A stretch of 64,000 nucleotides of DNA, from assembly GCA_030681515.1 (NCBI GenBank), contig JAUXSE010000056.1, forward strand, positions 1 to 64,000, in the 5' to 3' direction. A program made the translations under genes and the position numbers. The stretch is from Geothrix sp. GTDB taxonomy: Bacteria; Acidobacteriota; Holophagae; Holophagales; Holophagaceae. The stretch's first letter is position 1; every line of letters begins with the position of its first letter. Of this stretch, positions 28,852 to 37,713 are shown piece by piece. Under the pieces are notes generated by a model that worked only from the letters and a program-made list of their open reading frames with translations, had not been told where the DNA came from and searched no databases.

Positions 28852-29550
28852 TCAGACGCCCGCGAGCAGCGCGGCCACCAGCGGTTCCGGCGCGCTGATC
28901 ATGGCGTCATGGCCCGTGGCAATCTCCACCACCGTCCAGTCGCCCTGGCAGCGCACGCGGTCCCGCATCACCGCCATGGAGGCAAGGGCGGGGGCGTGGC
29001 AGTCAATGAAGGTCCGGGGCAGGCCCCGCCACCGCGCCTCATCGAAGGCCAGCGGGGCGTCATAGACACCACCCGGTTGGGGGGTGAGCCGCCGGGCCAC
29101 CCAGTCGCGATCCGCGCCCGCCAAGCCGAAGACGGCCGGGTCCGGGGGCGGGAGCCACCCCAACTCGGAGATGCGGTCCCGGCGCTCCGCCCTGATCGCC
29201 TCGGTGTGGCCCGTGGACCAGGCATCGCCCGACCGAGGTACCACGGCATCCAGGTAGACCAGCCGTCCGATCCGCTCGGGTCGGCGCTCCGCCGCGCCGG
29301 TGATGACCATGCCGGCATAGCTGTGGCCCACCAGGACGCAGCCCGACAGCTCCTCCGCATCCAGCAGCGCAACCACATCCTGGACATGGGTGTCCAGGGT
29401 GATGGCAGGCGACCGCAGGTGTGCCCGTTCCCCCACCCCGCTGAGGCAGACGGCAAAAGCGCGATGGCCCGCCTGCCACAGGGCAGGCAGCACCCGATTC
29501 CAGCACCATGCCCCGTGCCAGGCACCAGGGACGAGAACGAAGTCGGTCAT
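28852..29550 (-). CDS. Alpha/beta-fold hydrolase (esterase-like)
   Basis: 232 residues. It opens MTDFVLVPGAWHGAWCWNRVLPAL, the HGAW oxyanion motif of salicylic-acid-binding-protein/hydroxynitrile-lyase-like esterases. The nucleophile elbow is GHSYAG and a C-terminal GHDAMI supplies the catalytic His. The substrate is unknown. Its stop abuts the isochorismatase stop tail-to-tail. Confidence 0.85.
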   Translation of the reverse strand: MTDFVLVPGAWHGAWCWNRVLPALWQAGHRAFAVCLSGVGERAHLRSPAITLDTHVQDVVALLDAEELSGCVLVGHSYAGMVITGAAERRPERIGRLVYLDAVVPRSGDAWSTGHTEAIRAERRDRISELGWLPPPDPAVFGLAGADRDWVARRLTPQPGGVYDAPLAFDEARWRGLPRTFIDCHAPALASMAVMRDRVRCQGDWTVVEIATGHDAMISAPEPLVAALLAGV

Positions 29551-29676
29551 GTCGGGTTCCTTCCTGCGACGCCAGGATGGGAGCCTACTGGTGATCTGGC
29601 AACCGATGGACCCCGCCCGCGACCTTCGGCAAGGATGGAATCCTGGTTGACCTTGACGACCCCGCCCGGAGCACCC

Positions 29677-30285
29677 ATGCACGCCCGCATCCACGGCCAG
29701 CCCGTCCCCGCCCTGTTCCCGGAATCGGGCCCCGTATCGGTGATGCTCTTCGGCGAGGCGCCGGGCCCCCGGGGCGCCGACCAGTCGGGCCTCCCCTTCT
29801 GGGGGGATGGCGCGGGCATCACCGTCTACCGCGCCCTCGCCGCCACGGGCCGGGCCGAGGTGCCCGAAGCCGCCTGGGAGGACTGGAACGGCGCCCGCTT
29901 CAAGGCCCTGGGCCTGGCACCGCGCCTGCATGGCACAGCCCTCAGCAACGCCTACCCGGCCTGCCCCACCAAGGATGGCGAGCACTTCCACGCGCCCTCC
30001 AACCGCGATCTGCTGGCTCCCGCCAACCTCGCGCGGCTGTCGGCGGAACTGGAGCAGGCCACGAAGGGCCGGACCTCTCCGCTGCGCGTCATCGCCTTCG
30101 GCAAGCGGGCCGAATGGGTGCTCACGCCCCTGGCGGAGGCCTCCCCCTTCGACCTTCACGCCCTCCCCCACCCCAGCGCCCAGGGGCTGCTGCAGGGGGC
30201 GCCGGGCCGGGGCAAGGGCATGAAGCTGGAAGACTTGAGGGCAGCCTGGCAGGCTCGGCTCATGGCCCTGCTCTCCCGTTCTTAA
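29677..30285 (+). CDS. Uracil-DNA glycosylase superfamily protein
   Basis: 202 residues. The first motif FGEAPGPRGADQSGLPFWGDGAG resembles the GEAPG..G.PF motif of family 4/5 UDGs, and HALPHPSAQG matches the HPS motif. LSNAYPACPTKDGEH is the central strand. The four Cys that ligate the Fe-S cluster in family 4 enzymes are not seen, so it is a divergent member. Expected role: base-excision repair of uracil or deaminated bases. It diverges from the hydrolase and is followed by the M16 protease. Confidence 0.75.
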   Translation: MHARIHGQPVPALFPESGPVSVMLFGEAPGPRGADQSGLPFWGDGAGITVYRALAATGRAEVPEAAWEDWNGARFKALGLAPRLHGTALSNAYPACPTKDGEHFHAPSNRDLLAPANLARLSAELEQATKGRTSPLRVIAFGKRAEWVLTPLAEASPFDLHALPHPSAQGLLQGAPGRGKGMKLEDLRAAWQARLMALLSRS

Positions 30286-30325
30286 CAATTCTTAACATCC
30301 CTGGGCCGAAAACCTCCCGTAAGCT
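30282..30325 (+). promoter_or_regulatory. TTAACA-N4-TTAACA box plus TAAGCT -10
   Basis: TTAACA at 30282-30287 and again at 30292-30297, 10-bp period, followed after 22 bp by TAAGCTGA (30320). The layout equals that before the M4 protease (38 bp from box start to the -10-like hexamer in both). Placed this way an activator would overlap the -35 region, as PhoB/PhoP-type regulators do. The box overlaps the end of the UDG gene. Confidence 0.55.
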
Positions 30326-30368
30326 GATGCCTTCCCCATCGGGGGATCTTTCTTAGCCTGGAGGCTCC

Positions 30369-33209
30369 ATGCCCTTCTCCCGTCGTTTCATGCTGCCCCT
30401 TTGCGGGACACTGGCGTTCGCGCTGGTGGCGGGGGACGCCCCCAAGCTGGCCCCGCCCGCGGCCAAGGTGACCTCCAAGGCGAAGGCGGCGAAGGCCGCG
30501 AAGCCCGCGCCGCTGTCCGCTCCAGTCAAGGTGGCCTCCGTCGAAGGCATCACCGAGTACCACCTGGCCAACGGCCTGCGGGTATTGATCTTCCCCGATC
30601 CCAGCAAGGCCACCATCACTGTGAACACCACCTTCCTGGTGGGTTCCCGCCATGAGAACTATGGCGAAACGGGCATGGCGCACCTGCTGGAGCACCTGGT
30701 CTTCAAGCCCAGCAAGAAATACAGCGGCAAGGATGGCCAGCCCAACCCCGTCGAAGTGCTGAACAGCGTCGGCGCGCGCTTCAATGGCAGCACCAACTAC
30801 GACCGCACCAATTACTTCGTCACCTTCCCCTCCTCCGACGAGAACTTCCGCAAGATCCTCGACCTGGAAGCGGACCGGATGGTGAACGCCAACATTGACC
30901 AGAAGGATCTCTGGGACCAGGCGGCGAACAAGGGCGAGATGACCGTGGTCCGCAACGAGTTCGAGATTGGCGAGAACAACCCCTTCCGCGTGACCCTGCA
31001 GCGGACCATGGCCGCCGCCTTCAGCTGGCACAACTACGGCAAGTCCACCATCGGCGCCCGCAGCGACATCGAGAATGTGAACATCGAGCGGCTGCGCGAT
31101 TTCTACCACAAGTACTACCAGCCGGACAACGCCGTGCTGCTGGTGGCGGGCAAGGTGGACGAGGCCAAGGCCATTTCCCTGGTGAACGAGTACTTCGGGC
31201 GCATTCCCCGGCCCCCCCGCGTCCTCCAGCCCACCTACACCCTCGACCCTGCCCAGGATGGCGAGCGCGAAGTCACGGTGCGGCGCGTGGGCGACGCCCA
31301 GGTGGTCATGGCCATGTACAAGATCCCGGCCGGCAGCGATCCGGAATACCCGGCCCTGGAGGTTCTGGGCCAGGTGATGGCCGATACCCCGGGCGGGCGC
31401 CTGCACAAGCAGCTGGTGGACACTAAGAAGGCCTCGGGGGTCTTTCCCTGGATCATGGGCGGACGCGAGCCCGGCTTCGCGCTCTTCGGCGCCCAGCTGC
31501 CCAAGGATGGGAACCTCGACGAGGGCAAGCAGACCCTGCTCAAGGCCCTGGAGCAGACGACCGAAGTCCCCATCTCCCAGGAGGAGGTGGACCGCGCCAA
31601 GCAGTCGCTCCTCAAGAACATTGACCTCACCCTGAACCAGAGCGATCGCCTCGGCATCGGGCTCTCGGAGTACATCGCCCAGGGCGACTGGCGGCTCTTC
31701 TTCCTGATGCGGGATCGCCTCAAGCAGGTCACGCCCATCACCGTCCAGGCCGCCGCCGCCAAGTACCTCAAGCGCGAGAACCGCACCCTGGGAACGTTCA
31801 TCCCCACCGCCAAGCCGGACCGCGCCGAGATCCCCGCCGCGGTGGATGTGGCCGCGCTGGTCAAGGACTACAAGGGCCTTGAGAAGGTGGCCCAGGGCGA
31901 GGCCTTCGACGCATCTCCCGCCAGCATCGAGGCCCGCACGCGCAAGGTCGCGTTCCCCGGGGGCCTCAAGGCGGCCTTCCTGCCCAAGAAGACGCGGGGC
32001 GAGCAGGTCAGTGCCACCCTCACCCTGCGCCTTGGCACCGAGGCCTCCCTCATGGACAAGGACCTTGCCGGGGAAATCACCGGCCAGATGCTCATGCGGG
32101 GCACCGCCAAGCACACCCGCCAGCAGATTGCAGACGAATTCGACCGTCTGAAGGCCCAGGTGAACATCGGGGGCAATGCCGAAAGCGTCAGCGCCCGCAT
32201 CACCACCACCCGTCCGAACCTGGCCGCGGTCCTGGATCTGGTCGCCGAGATCCTGAAGGAGCCCGCCTTCACCAAGGACGAGTTCGAGCGCCTGGTGAGC
32301 GAGACCATCACGCAGGTGGAGAGTCAGAAGAGCGAACCCAGCGCGGTGGCCCAGATTGCGTACCGCCAACACATGGATCCCTATCCCAAGGGCCACGTGC
32401 GGCACGTGAACAGCCTGGATGAGGCCATTGCAGCCTACAAGGGCGCCAAGCTGGAGGAGGCGCAGGCCTTCCACCGGGCCTTCTACGGCGCCTCCGCGGC
32501 TCAACTGGCGGTGGTCGGCGATTTCGACGACAAGGGCGTGGAGGCCCAGGCCAGGACGCTCTTCGGCGGCTGGAATTCCCCCCAGGCCTTCCAGCGCATC
32601 CCCAAGCGCATCCTGGAAGTTCAGCCCATCAACAAGACACTGGAGACACCCGACAAGGCCAACGCCTTCTTCCTCGCGGGCCTGGACAAGCCCATGAAGG
32701 ATTCGGATCCCGCCTACCCGGCCCTGCTCATGGGCAACTGGATGCTGGGCGGAGGAGCCCTGAAGAGCCGTCTGGCCGACCGCATCCGCCAGAAGGAGGG
32801 CCTCTCCTACGGGGTGGGCAGCCAGTTCAATGCGGACCCCCTCGATGCCTCCGCCAACTGGATCGCCTACGCCATGTACAACCCGGCCAACCTTGAAAAG
32901 CTGGAGAAGGCCTTCCGGGAGGAACTGGAAATGGCCCTGAAGGACGGCTTCACCGCCGAGGAACTCGGCGCCGCGAAGACCAGCTGGCTCCAGGGTCAGG
33001 AGACCAGCCGCACCCAGGATGGAGCCCTGGCTGGCCGCCTGGCTTCGAACCTGTTCCTGGGACGGGACCTGGCCTGGCAGGCCGACCTCGAAACCAAGGT
33101 CAAGGCCCTGACCAACGAGCAGATCGTACTGGCGCTCCGGAACTTCCTGGACCCCGCCAAGCTCAACATCGTCAAGGCCGGGGACTTCGCCAAGGGCGCG
33201 AAGAAGTAG
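30369..33209 (+). CDS. M16-family zinc protease (two-domain, exported)
   Basis: 946 residues. A signal peptide covers ~1-20 (MPFSRRFMLPLCGTLAFALV), then an Ala/Lys-rich linker. The N-terminal M16 domain carries HLLEH at 105-109 (inverted zinc motif) and the following EHLVFKPSKKY. The C-terminal half is a second, inactive M16 domain (SYGVGSQFNADP). This is the pitrilysin/PqqL-like arrangement that cuts peptides in a closed chamber. The TTAACA box before it is shared with the M4 protease. A strong terminator follows. Confidence 0.93.
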   Translation: MPFSRRFMLPLCGTLAFALVAGDAPKLAPPAAKVTSKAKAAKAAKPAPLSAPVKVASVEGITEYHLANGLRVLIFPDPSKATITVNTTFLVGSRHENYGETGMAHLLEHLVFKPSKKYSGKDGQPNPVEVLNSVGARFNGSTNYDRTNYFVTFPSSDENFRKILDLEADRMVNANIDQKDLWDQAANKGEMTVVRNEFEIGENNPFRVTLQRTMAAAFSWHNYGKSTIGARSDIENVNIERLRDFYHKYYQPDNAVLLVAGKVDEAKAISLVNEYFGRIPRPPRVLQPTYTLDPAQDGEREVTVRRVGDAQVVMAMYKIPAGSDPEYPALEVLGQVMADTPGGRLHKQLVDTKKASGVFPWIMGGREPGFALFGAQLPKDGNLDEGKQTLLKALEQTTEVPISQEEVDRAKQSLLKNIDLTLNQSDRLGIGLSEYIAQGDWRLFFLMRDRLKQVTPITVQAAAAKYLKRENRTLGTFIPTAKPDRAEIPAAVDVAALVKDYKGLEKVAQGEAFDASPASIEARTRKVAFPGGLKAAFLPKKTRGEQVSATLTLRLGTEASLMDKDLAGEITGQMLMRGTAKHTRQQIADEFDRLKAQVNIGGNAESVSARITTTRPNLAAVLDLVAEILKEPAFTKDEFERLVSETITQVESQKSEPSAVAQIAYRQHMDPYPKGHVRHVNSLDEAIAAYKGAKLEEAQAFHRAFYGASAAQLAVVGDFDDKGVEAQARTLFGGWNSPQAFQRIPKRILEVQPINKTLETPDKANAFFLAGLDKPMKDSDPAYPALLMGNWMLGGGALKSRLADRIRQKEGLSYGVGSQFNADPLDASANWIAYAMYNPANLEKLEKAFREELEMALKDGFTAEELGAAKTSWLQGQETSRTQDGALAGRLASNLFLGRDLAWQADLETKVKALTNEQIVLALRNFLDPAKLNIVKAGDFAKGAKK

Positions 33210-33225
33210 TCAATCCAACGCCGGC

Positions 33226-33257
33226 AAAATGGGGAGCGGTGCGCCGCTCCCCATTTT
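33226..33257 (+). terminator. Rho-independent terminator after the M16 protease
   Basis: A perfect 14-bp stem AAAATGGGGAGCGG/CCGCTCCCCATTTT has loop TGCG. The symmetric A/T ends make it able to act in both directions. Confidence 0.9.
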
Positions 33258-33323
33258 GCTAGGTGGGAAATGCGATTTATGTTCTGCTGATCATCCGCTC
33301 GGCGTTTGTAAGGACGCGGGGCG

Positions 33324-34922
33324 ATGACGGGGGGCGGCGCCATGGCACGCATCGAACGGGAGTGGGCGACGGAACGTGAGGGCGCGGCACTGGCCTCCGA
33401 GTTGCACCGAGTGATGGTGATCAGCCATCGGCAGGCCAAGGGCTTCATCGATTGCCACTGCGTCACGGTGAACGGCGAGGACACCACCAAGCACGGCCAC
33501 CGCCTGAAGGCGGGCGACACGGTGAAGGTGTCCTTCGATCCCGAACAGACCTACGACGTGCTGCCCGCGGCCCACAAGCTGCAGGCCGGCCCCTTCGAGA
33601 CCCTGTGGGAGGACACCCACCTGCTCTTCGTCTTCAAGCCCGCGGGCCTGCTCACGGTGCCCACCGAGCAGGCGGGTGAACCCAACCTGGCCGAGGCCAT
33701 CACCGAATCCTACCGCCGCCGCGGTTTCAAGCGGTTCCAGCTCTACATCGTCCATCGCCTCGACCGCTTCACCAGCGGCGTGCTGGTGTTCGCCAAGACT
33801 CCCGAAGCCCTCCACGGCCTGAAGAAGCACTTCGAGCTGCACCGCCTCCAGCGTGTGTACCGGGCGGTGCTCGTGGGCGAACTGCCCGAGAACAGCGGCA
33901 CCCTGGCGGGGCACCTCATCGAGCACGTCAAGTCCCTGAAGATGTCCGTGGCCACGCCCCGCAAGGGCCCCGGCGGCGGCAAGCACATGCCCCCCGGCGC
34001 CAAGGAGGCCGTGACCCACTACCGCGTAGTGGAGCGGCTGCCGGGGCACACCGTGGTGGAGGTCAAACTGGAGACGGGCCGCCGCAACCAGATCCGCGTG
34101 CAGTTCGCGGACCGGGGCTTCCCGCTGCTGGGCGACCAGGTCTACGGCACCGAAAGCCCTCTCCTGGACCGCCAGGCCCTCCACGCCGAACTGCTGGGCT
34201 TCAAGCATCCCGTCACCGACGACCAGGTCACCGTCACCGCCCCCATGCCCGCCGATATGGAGGCAGCCCTGAAGGCCCTGCGCAACCAGGTCCGCCTCCA
34301 GCGGGCCGCCACCGGCGTCACGGGCGAAGCAGGGCTCTTCAAGCCCGTGGAAAGCCGGGATCACAAGCTCAAGCGCGTGGCCCGCGCCAAGCGCTTCGGG
34401 GAGGGCGAGGATCGCCCCAAGCGCACCGATGGCCCGGCGCATGCGCGCCGGGTTGGCAAGGAAGACCGGCCGCAACGCGCCTTCGGTTCCGCCGAACGCC
34501 CCGCCCGTCCCCGCCGCGATGATGGCGGCGCGAGGCCCCGACCTGCGTCCGGCGCCCCGGACCGTCCCACCCGGCCCCGCAGTGACGAGGCGGGAGATCG
34601 CCCCCGGCGCCCCTTCACCCCCGGCGACCGCCCCACCCGTCCCCGCCGCGAAGAAGGTGAAGCCCGGCCCCATCGCGCGACTGGATCCACAGATCGTCCG
34701 GCCCGGTCTCCCCGCAAGGATGAAGGAGATCGTCCCCGCCGCCCCTTCACCCCCGGCGACCGCCCGGCCCGCCCCCGCAGCGAAGAAGGCGAAGCCCGGC
34801 CCCACCGCACGACTGGACCCGCGGATCGTCCGGCTCGGCCCCGCAGCAGTGCTGGACCGGGCGCTCGTCCTGCCGGCAAACCTGGGCTCCGCCCCTCCAA
34901 ACCCAAGCCGAGAAAGCCCTGA
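33324..34922 (+). CDS. RluA/RluD-family pseudouridine synthase with long basic repeat tail
   Basis: 532 residues. An S4 RNA-binding domain (~25-95, KGFIDCHCVTVNGEDTTKHGHRLKAGD) precedes the catalytic domain with HRLDRFTSG, whose Asp is the nucleophile. ETGRRNQIRVQF and GDQVYG are also present. It modifies uridines in rRNA or tRNA; the exact site is unclear. From ~345 the protein is a disordered Arg/Pro/Asp/Glu tail. A 132-bp DNA unit (starting 34593 and 34725) is repeated and encodes GDRPRRPFTPGDRP. AAGGA supports ATG 33324; ATG 33342 is also possible. Confidence 0.9.
   Translation: MTGGGAMARIEREWATEREGAALASELHRVMVISHRQAKGFIDCHCVTVNGEDTTKHGHRLKAGDTVKVSFDPEQTYDVLPAAHKLQAGPFETLWEDTHLLFVFKPAGLLTVPTEQAGEPNLAEAITESYRRRGFKRFQLYIVHRLDRFTSGVLVFAKTPEALHGLKKHFELHRLQRVYRAVLVGELPENSGTLAGHLIEHVKSLKMSVATPRKGPGGGKHMPPGAKEAVTHYRVVERLPGHTVVEVKLETGRRNQIRVQFADRGFPLLGDQVYGTESPLLDRQALHAELLGFKHPVTDDQVTVTAPMPADMEAALKALRNQVRLQRAATGVTGEAGLFKPVESRDHKLKRVARAKRFGEGEDRPKRTDGPAHARRVGKEDRPQRAFGSAERPARPRRDDGGARPRPASGAPDRPTRPRSDEAGDRPRRPFTPGDRPTRPRREEGEARPHRATGSTDRPARSPRKDEGDRPRRPFTPGDRPARPRSEEGEARPHRTTGPADRPARPRSSAGPGARPAGKPGLRPSKPKPRKP
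34593..34856 (+). repeat. 132-bp imperfect tandem repeat in the pseudouridine synthase tail
   Basis: Two units of 132 bp (44 codons) begin at the GGAGATCG of 34593 and 34725. They encode near-identical GDRPRRPFTPGDRP...RPRxEEGEARPHRxTG segments. A within-gene duplication that keeps the frame. Confidence 0.75.
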
Positions 34923-34947
34923 CGGAACCTCCGCCTCTGGATCTTTC

Positions 34948-35406
34948 ATGCGCCTCCTGATCTGTCTCCTGCTCCCGTGCTGCCTGACCGCCCAGGCGCC
35001 GGCGCTGGTCCGCGAGTTGACCCTGGATCTGCGGACAGAACTGGGCGCGGATCCGGTAGGTGGGATACCTCTCACACCGCCCGGTTGCTGGGATCTGTTG
35101 ATCCTGGGGGCATCCATGCAACCCGCGCCGCCCCCCCGGCGGCGCGCGGCCGAGGCCACGGTGGAAGTCTGGGATTTGGCCCTCCGGGAATCCAATCGGG
35201 GTTCGGCCTTCAACCTCTACCTGGGGATCCTGCGCCAGCGCTTATCCAGGGCCATGGAACTCCCTCCGCCCAGCCACGCCAGCCTTGAGCTGAGCGAGCT
35301 GATGCAGAGCGATTCCGGCCGCCCGCAAAAGCTGGATCTCACCAGAGTGAAGTCCATGCAGGATCGCTTCAATGGCCTTCCCCCCAGCGGCTCTCCCGTG
35401 AAATAG
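34948..35406 (+). CDS. Hypothetical secreted protein
   Basis: 152 residues, not recognised. A signal peptide MRLLICLLLPCCLTAQA is clear. The middle has a Pro/Arg patch (QPAPPPRRRAAEATVEVWDLAL), followed by an alpha-helical C-terminus. It starts 25 bp after the pseudouridine synthase and may share its mRNA. No Shine-Dalgarno site is evident. Confidence 0.65.
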   Translation: MRLLICLLLPCCLTAQAPALVRELTLDLRTELGADPVGGIPLTPPGCWDLLILGASMQPAPPPRRRAAEATVEVWDLALRESNRGSAFNLYLGILRQRLSRAMELPPPSHASLELSELMQSDSGRPQKLDLTRVKSMQDRFNGLPPSGSPVK

Positions 35407-35477
35407 GGCCTGGGCTGTGGCCCTTGGCGTCTTGGCGGTGAAAGATCCTTTCCCTTCGTGTTGAACGCTCCTTGGTA
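35407..35477. repeat. Repeat remnant between convergent genes
   Basis: GGGCC/GGCCC hairpin followed by CTTGGCGTCTTGGCGGTGAAA, a 9-bp-period direct repeat. It is of the same short-period style as the CACGGA/CCGTG elements elsewhere in the window. No gene. Confidence 0.45.
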
Positions 35478-35786
35478 TCAAATGTGTTCCTGATAGAGCC
35501 GGTCCAGGGCCTGGGCCAGATCCAGATCGCGGAGGGTCACACCGAGGCTGGCATGGGTGGTGAGGACGGCGATGACCCAGCGGTAGCCAAGGGTCAGGTC
35601 GGGGTGATGATCCACCCGCTCGGCATGTTCGGCCGCGGCCAGCACGAACCCAAGCCCCCGCGTGTAGGACGAGAACACGAACCGGCGGCGCAGCGTCAGG
35701 CCGCGGGCCTCGCCCTGGGCCACCCACTCCGGGTGGATCTGGAGGAAGGCCTCTAGTGCATCGGGGCTGACCAGGTTCTTGGACAT
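35478..35786 (-). CDS. phhB: Pterin-4a-carbinolamine dehydratase
   Basis: 102 residues. It dehydrates 4a-hydroxytetrahydrobiopterin, recycling the cofactor of phenylalanine hydroxylase. The family motif is HHPDLTLGYRWV near residues 60-71, preceded by FVLAAAEHAERVDHHP. The length is normal. Phenylalanine hydroxylase is not in the window, but HPPD (next step of Phe/Tyr breakdown) is at 42959. Confidence 0.9.
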   Translation of the reverse strand: MSKNLVSPDALEAFLQIHPEWVAQGEARGLTLRRRFVFSSYTRGLGFVLAAAEHAERVDHHPDLTLGYRWVIAVLTTHASLGVTLRDLDLAQALDRLYQEHI

Positions 35787-35856
35787 GCTTTTCCCTCTGG
35801 TGCATCCTAGTCCGTTGCCCCTCGCGCGGCGATGCGGGGTTTTTGTCGCGCCTTCC

Positions 35857-35862
35857 TAGAGT
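35857..35862 (+). promoter_or_regulatory. -10-like TAGAGT for a leaderless SDR mRNA
   Basis: TAGAGT is followed by exactly 6 nt and ATG 35869; no Shine-Dalgarno site fits. Confidence 0.45.
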
Positions 35863-35868
35863 CACGCC

Positions 35869-36627
35869 ATGCCCTTCAATCAGCCTCCTCTGCTCGGCCG
35901 CGTCGCCTTCGTCACCGGATCCTCCCGGGGCATCGGACGGGCCATCGCCATCGAGCTCGCCCGGTGGGGCGCGGATGTCGCCGTGCACGCGCAGAAGAAC
36001 CTCGACCTGGCCGAGGCCGTCGCCGGGGAGATTCGGGGCCTGGGCCGGCGGGCGGTGGTCGTGCTTGGCAATGTGAAGGTGAAGGCGGAGCTGGAGGCCT
36101 GCGCCGATCGCGTGAAGGCGGAGCTCGGCCCGGTGGATATCCTGGTGAACAACGTGGGCACCCGCCAGGATGGCCCCTTCATCCTCATGGGCGACGAGAA
36201 GTGGGAGGAGGTCATGAACGTGAACCTCCGCGGCACCGTGTACGCCACCAAGGCCTTCGTGCGCGGGATGATGACCCGCAAGTGGGGCCGCATCGTCAAC
36301 ATCGTGAGCCCCTCGGGCATCCTCGGCATGGCGGGCCAGACCAACTACGGCGCCAGCAAGGGGGCCGTCATCGCCCTCACCAAGAGCCTCGCCCGGGAGA
36401 TGGCCCCCTTCGGCGTGCTGGTGAATGCCGTGAACCCCGGCCTCATCCACACGGAACTCACGGCGGATATTCCCGAGGAGGTGCGCCGGCAGATGCTGGC
36501 CCCCACCATCCTCAAGCGCGAAGGGGAACCCGGAGAAGTGGCCAGCGTCGTCGCCTTCCTCTGCTCCGATTGGGCCAGCTACATGAGCGGCCAGGTCATC
36601 AACGTGGATGGGGGGCTCTGCCCTTAG
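35869..36627 (+). CDS. Short-chain dehydrogenase/reductase (FabG-like)
   Basis: 252 residues, classical [11 protein letters not shown] is at ~16-23, NNVG replaces NNAG, catalytic Ser is in [10 protein letters not shown] and Tyr-Lys in NYGASKGA. The C-terminal GQVINVDGG is typical of FabG-like reductases. The substrate is not determined. Its 3' end overlaps the folD 3' end by 4 bp (convergent). Confidence 0.87.
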   Translation: MPFNQPPLLGRVAFVTGSSRGIGRAIAIELARWGADVAVHAQKNLDLAEAVAGEIRGLGRRAVVVLGNVKVKAELEACADRVKAELGPVDILVNNVGTRQDGPFILMGDEKWEEVMNVNLRGTVYATKAFVRGMMTRKWGRIVNIVSPSGILGMAGQTNYGASKGAVIALTKSLAREMAPFGVLVNAVNPGLIHTELTADIPEEVRRQMLAPTILKREGEPGEVASVVAFLCSDWASYMSGQVINVDGGLCP

Positions 36628-37532
36628 CCGTTCGCGGCCTGCAGGGTATTGGCCAGCAACCCGGCGATGGTGAGGGGCCCCACGCCGCCCGGAACGGGCG
36701 TCACGGCGGAGGCCACCTGCATGGCCTCACCGAAGCGCACGTCGCCGCAAAGCACCGCGCCCTTGGATTGAAATATTTCCAGTTTTTTCGGTTCACACGC
36801 GAAGATCCGGGCCGCCAGGCCGGGGTCTTCCACCCGGTTGATGCCCACGTCCACCACCACGGCGCCGGGCTTGATCCAGGAGCCCTCCACCATCCCGGGG
36901 CGGCCCACGGCGGCCACCAGCAGATCGGCCTCCCGGCACACGGCGGGCAGATCCTTCGTGCGGCTGTGGGCGATGGTGACGGTGGCGTGCTGCTCCAGCA
37001 GCATCAGGGCCATGGGCTTGCCCACGATCTCGCTGCGTCCGAGGACCACCGCCCGCAGGCCCTTGAGGTCCACGCCATGGTGCGCCAGCAGGGACATGCA
37101 GGCGGTGGGGGTGCAGGGGCGCAGGCCCGGCAGACCCTCCAGCAGCAGGCCCTGGTTCATGGGATGAAAGCCGTCCACATCCTTGGCGGGGCTGATGCGA
37201 TGCAGGGCCCGCTTGGAGTCCAGGCCCTTGGGCAGGGGCAGCTGCACCAGGATGCCATCCACATCAGGGTCCGCATTGAGGCGGTCAATGAGGGCGTCCA
37301 GATCGGTCTGGGGGGTGTCCGCAGCCAGCCGGTGCTCGATGGACGTGATGCCCACCCGGGCACAGGCGGCGGACTTGTTGCGGACATAGACATGGCTGGC
37401 CGGATCGTCGCCCACCAGCACCACCGCCAGCCCCGGAGCCCGCAACCCCCTGGCCCGGCGGGCCTCGACCCCCTGGCGCACCCCCTCCAGCATCCGGTCC
37501 GCGTGAGCCTTGCCGTCCAGGATCGTGGCCAT
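36624..37532 (-). CDS. folD: Bifunctional methylene-THF dehydrogenase / methenyl-THF cyclohydrolase
   Basis: 302 residues, normal FolD length. ATG 37532 chosen because GGAGG lies 5 nt upstream. The catalytic Lys is in [12 protein letters not shown], the folate motif [14 protein letters not shown] is present, and the NADP site is [14 protein letters not shown]. The [14 protein letters not shown]-terminal motif is intact. It makes the 5,10-methylene-THF used by the MTHFR of the sulfur cluster in the same window. Confidence 0.95.
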   Translation of the reverse strand: MATILDGKAHADRMLEGVRQGVEARRARGLRAPGLAVVLVGDDPASHVYVRNKSAACARVGITSIEHRLAADTPQTDLDALIDRLNADPDVDGILVQLPLPKGLDSKRALHRISPAKDVDGFHPMNQGLLLEGLPGLRPCTPTACMSLLAHHGVDLKGLRAVVLGRSEIVGKPMALMLLEQHATVTIAHSRTKDLPAVCREADLLVAAVGRPGMVEGSWIKPGAVVVDVGINRVEDPGLAARIFACEPKKLEIFQSKGAVLCGDVRFGEAMQVASAVTPVPGGVGPLTIAGLLANTLQAANG

Positions 37533-37595
37533 GGAATCCTCCACCCTCCATTGAAGCCGAGGCTGCCCGTGGTCCCGGTCAAGTTTTCTCCTTCC

Positions 37596-37624
37596 TTGAG
37601 ATTCCAGGCAAAGGGCGCTAGACT
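37596..37624 (+). promoter_or_regulatory. Sigma-70-type promoter for rimP-nusA-infB
   Basis: TTGAGA (37596-37601) and TAGACT (37619-37624) are separated by 17 bp. A start near 37631 would give a leader of about 83 nt before rimP that contains the hairpin at 37671. Confidence 0.55.
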
Positions 37625-37670
37625 CCAGGGTCAATTCGGCCATGGCGTCCCGTCTCGGGTGCCAAGACTG

Positions 37671-37693
37671 GGTGGGTTCGTCCCACCTTTTTT
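37671..37693 (+). terminator. Leader hairpin with T-tract before rimP (possible attenuator)
   Basis: GGTGGG (37671-37676) pairs with CCCACC (37682-37687), loop TTCGT, followed by six T. It lies between the predicted promoter and the rimP start, so it would terminate leader transcripts unless read through. Similar leader hairpins precede rimP operons in other bacteria. Confidence 0.6.
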
Positions 37694-37713
37694 GTTGTTA
37701 CCCCGGAGTCTCA

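Noticed and set aside
34593-34856. Reading the pseudouridine synthase tail repeat as a mobile element
   Set aside because: Both units stay in frame, encode a coherent disordered tail and have no inverted ends.
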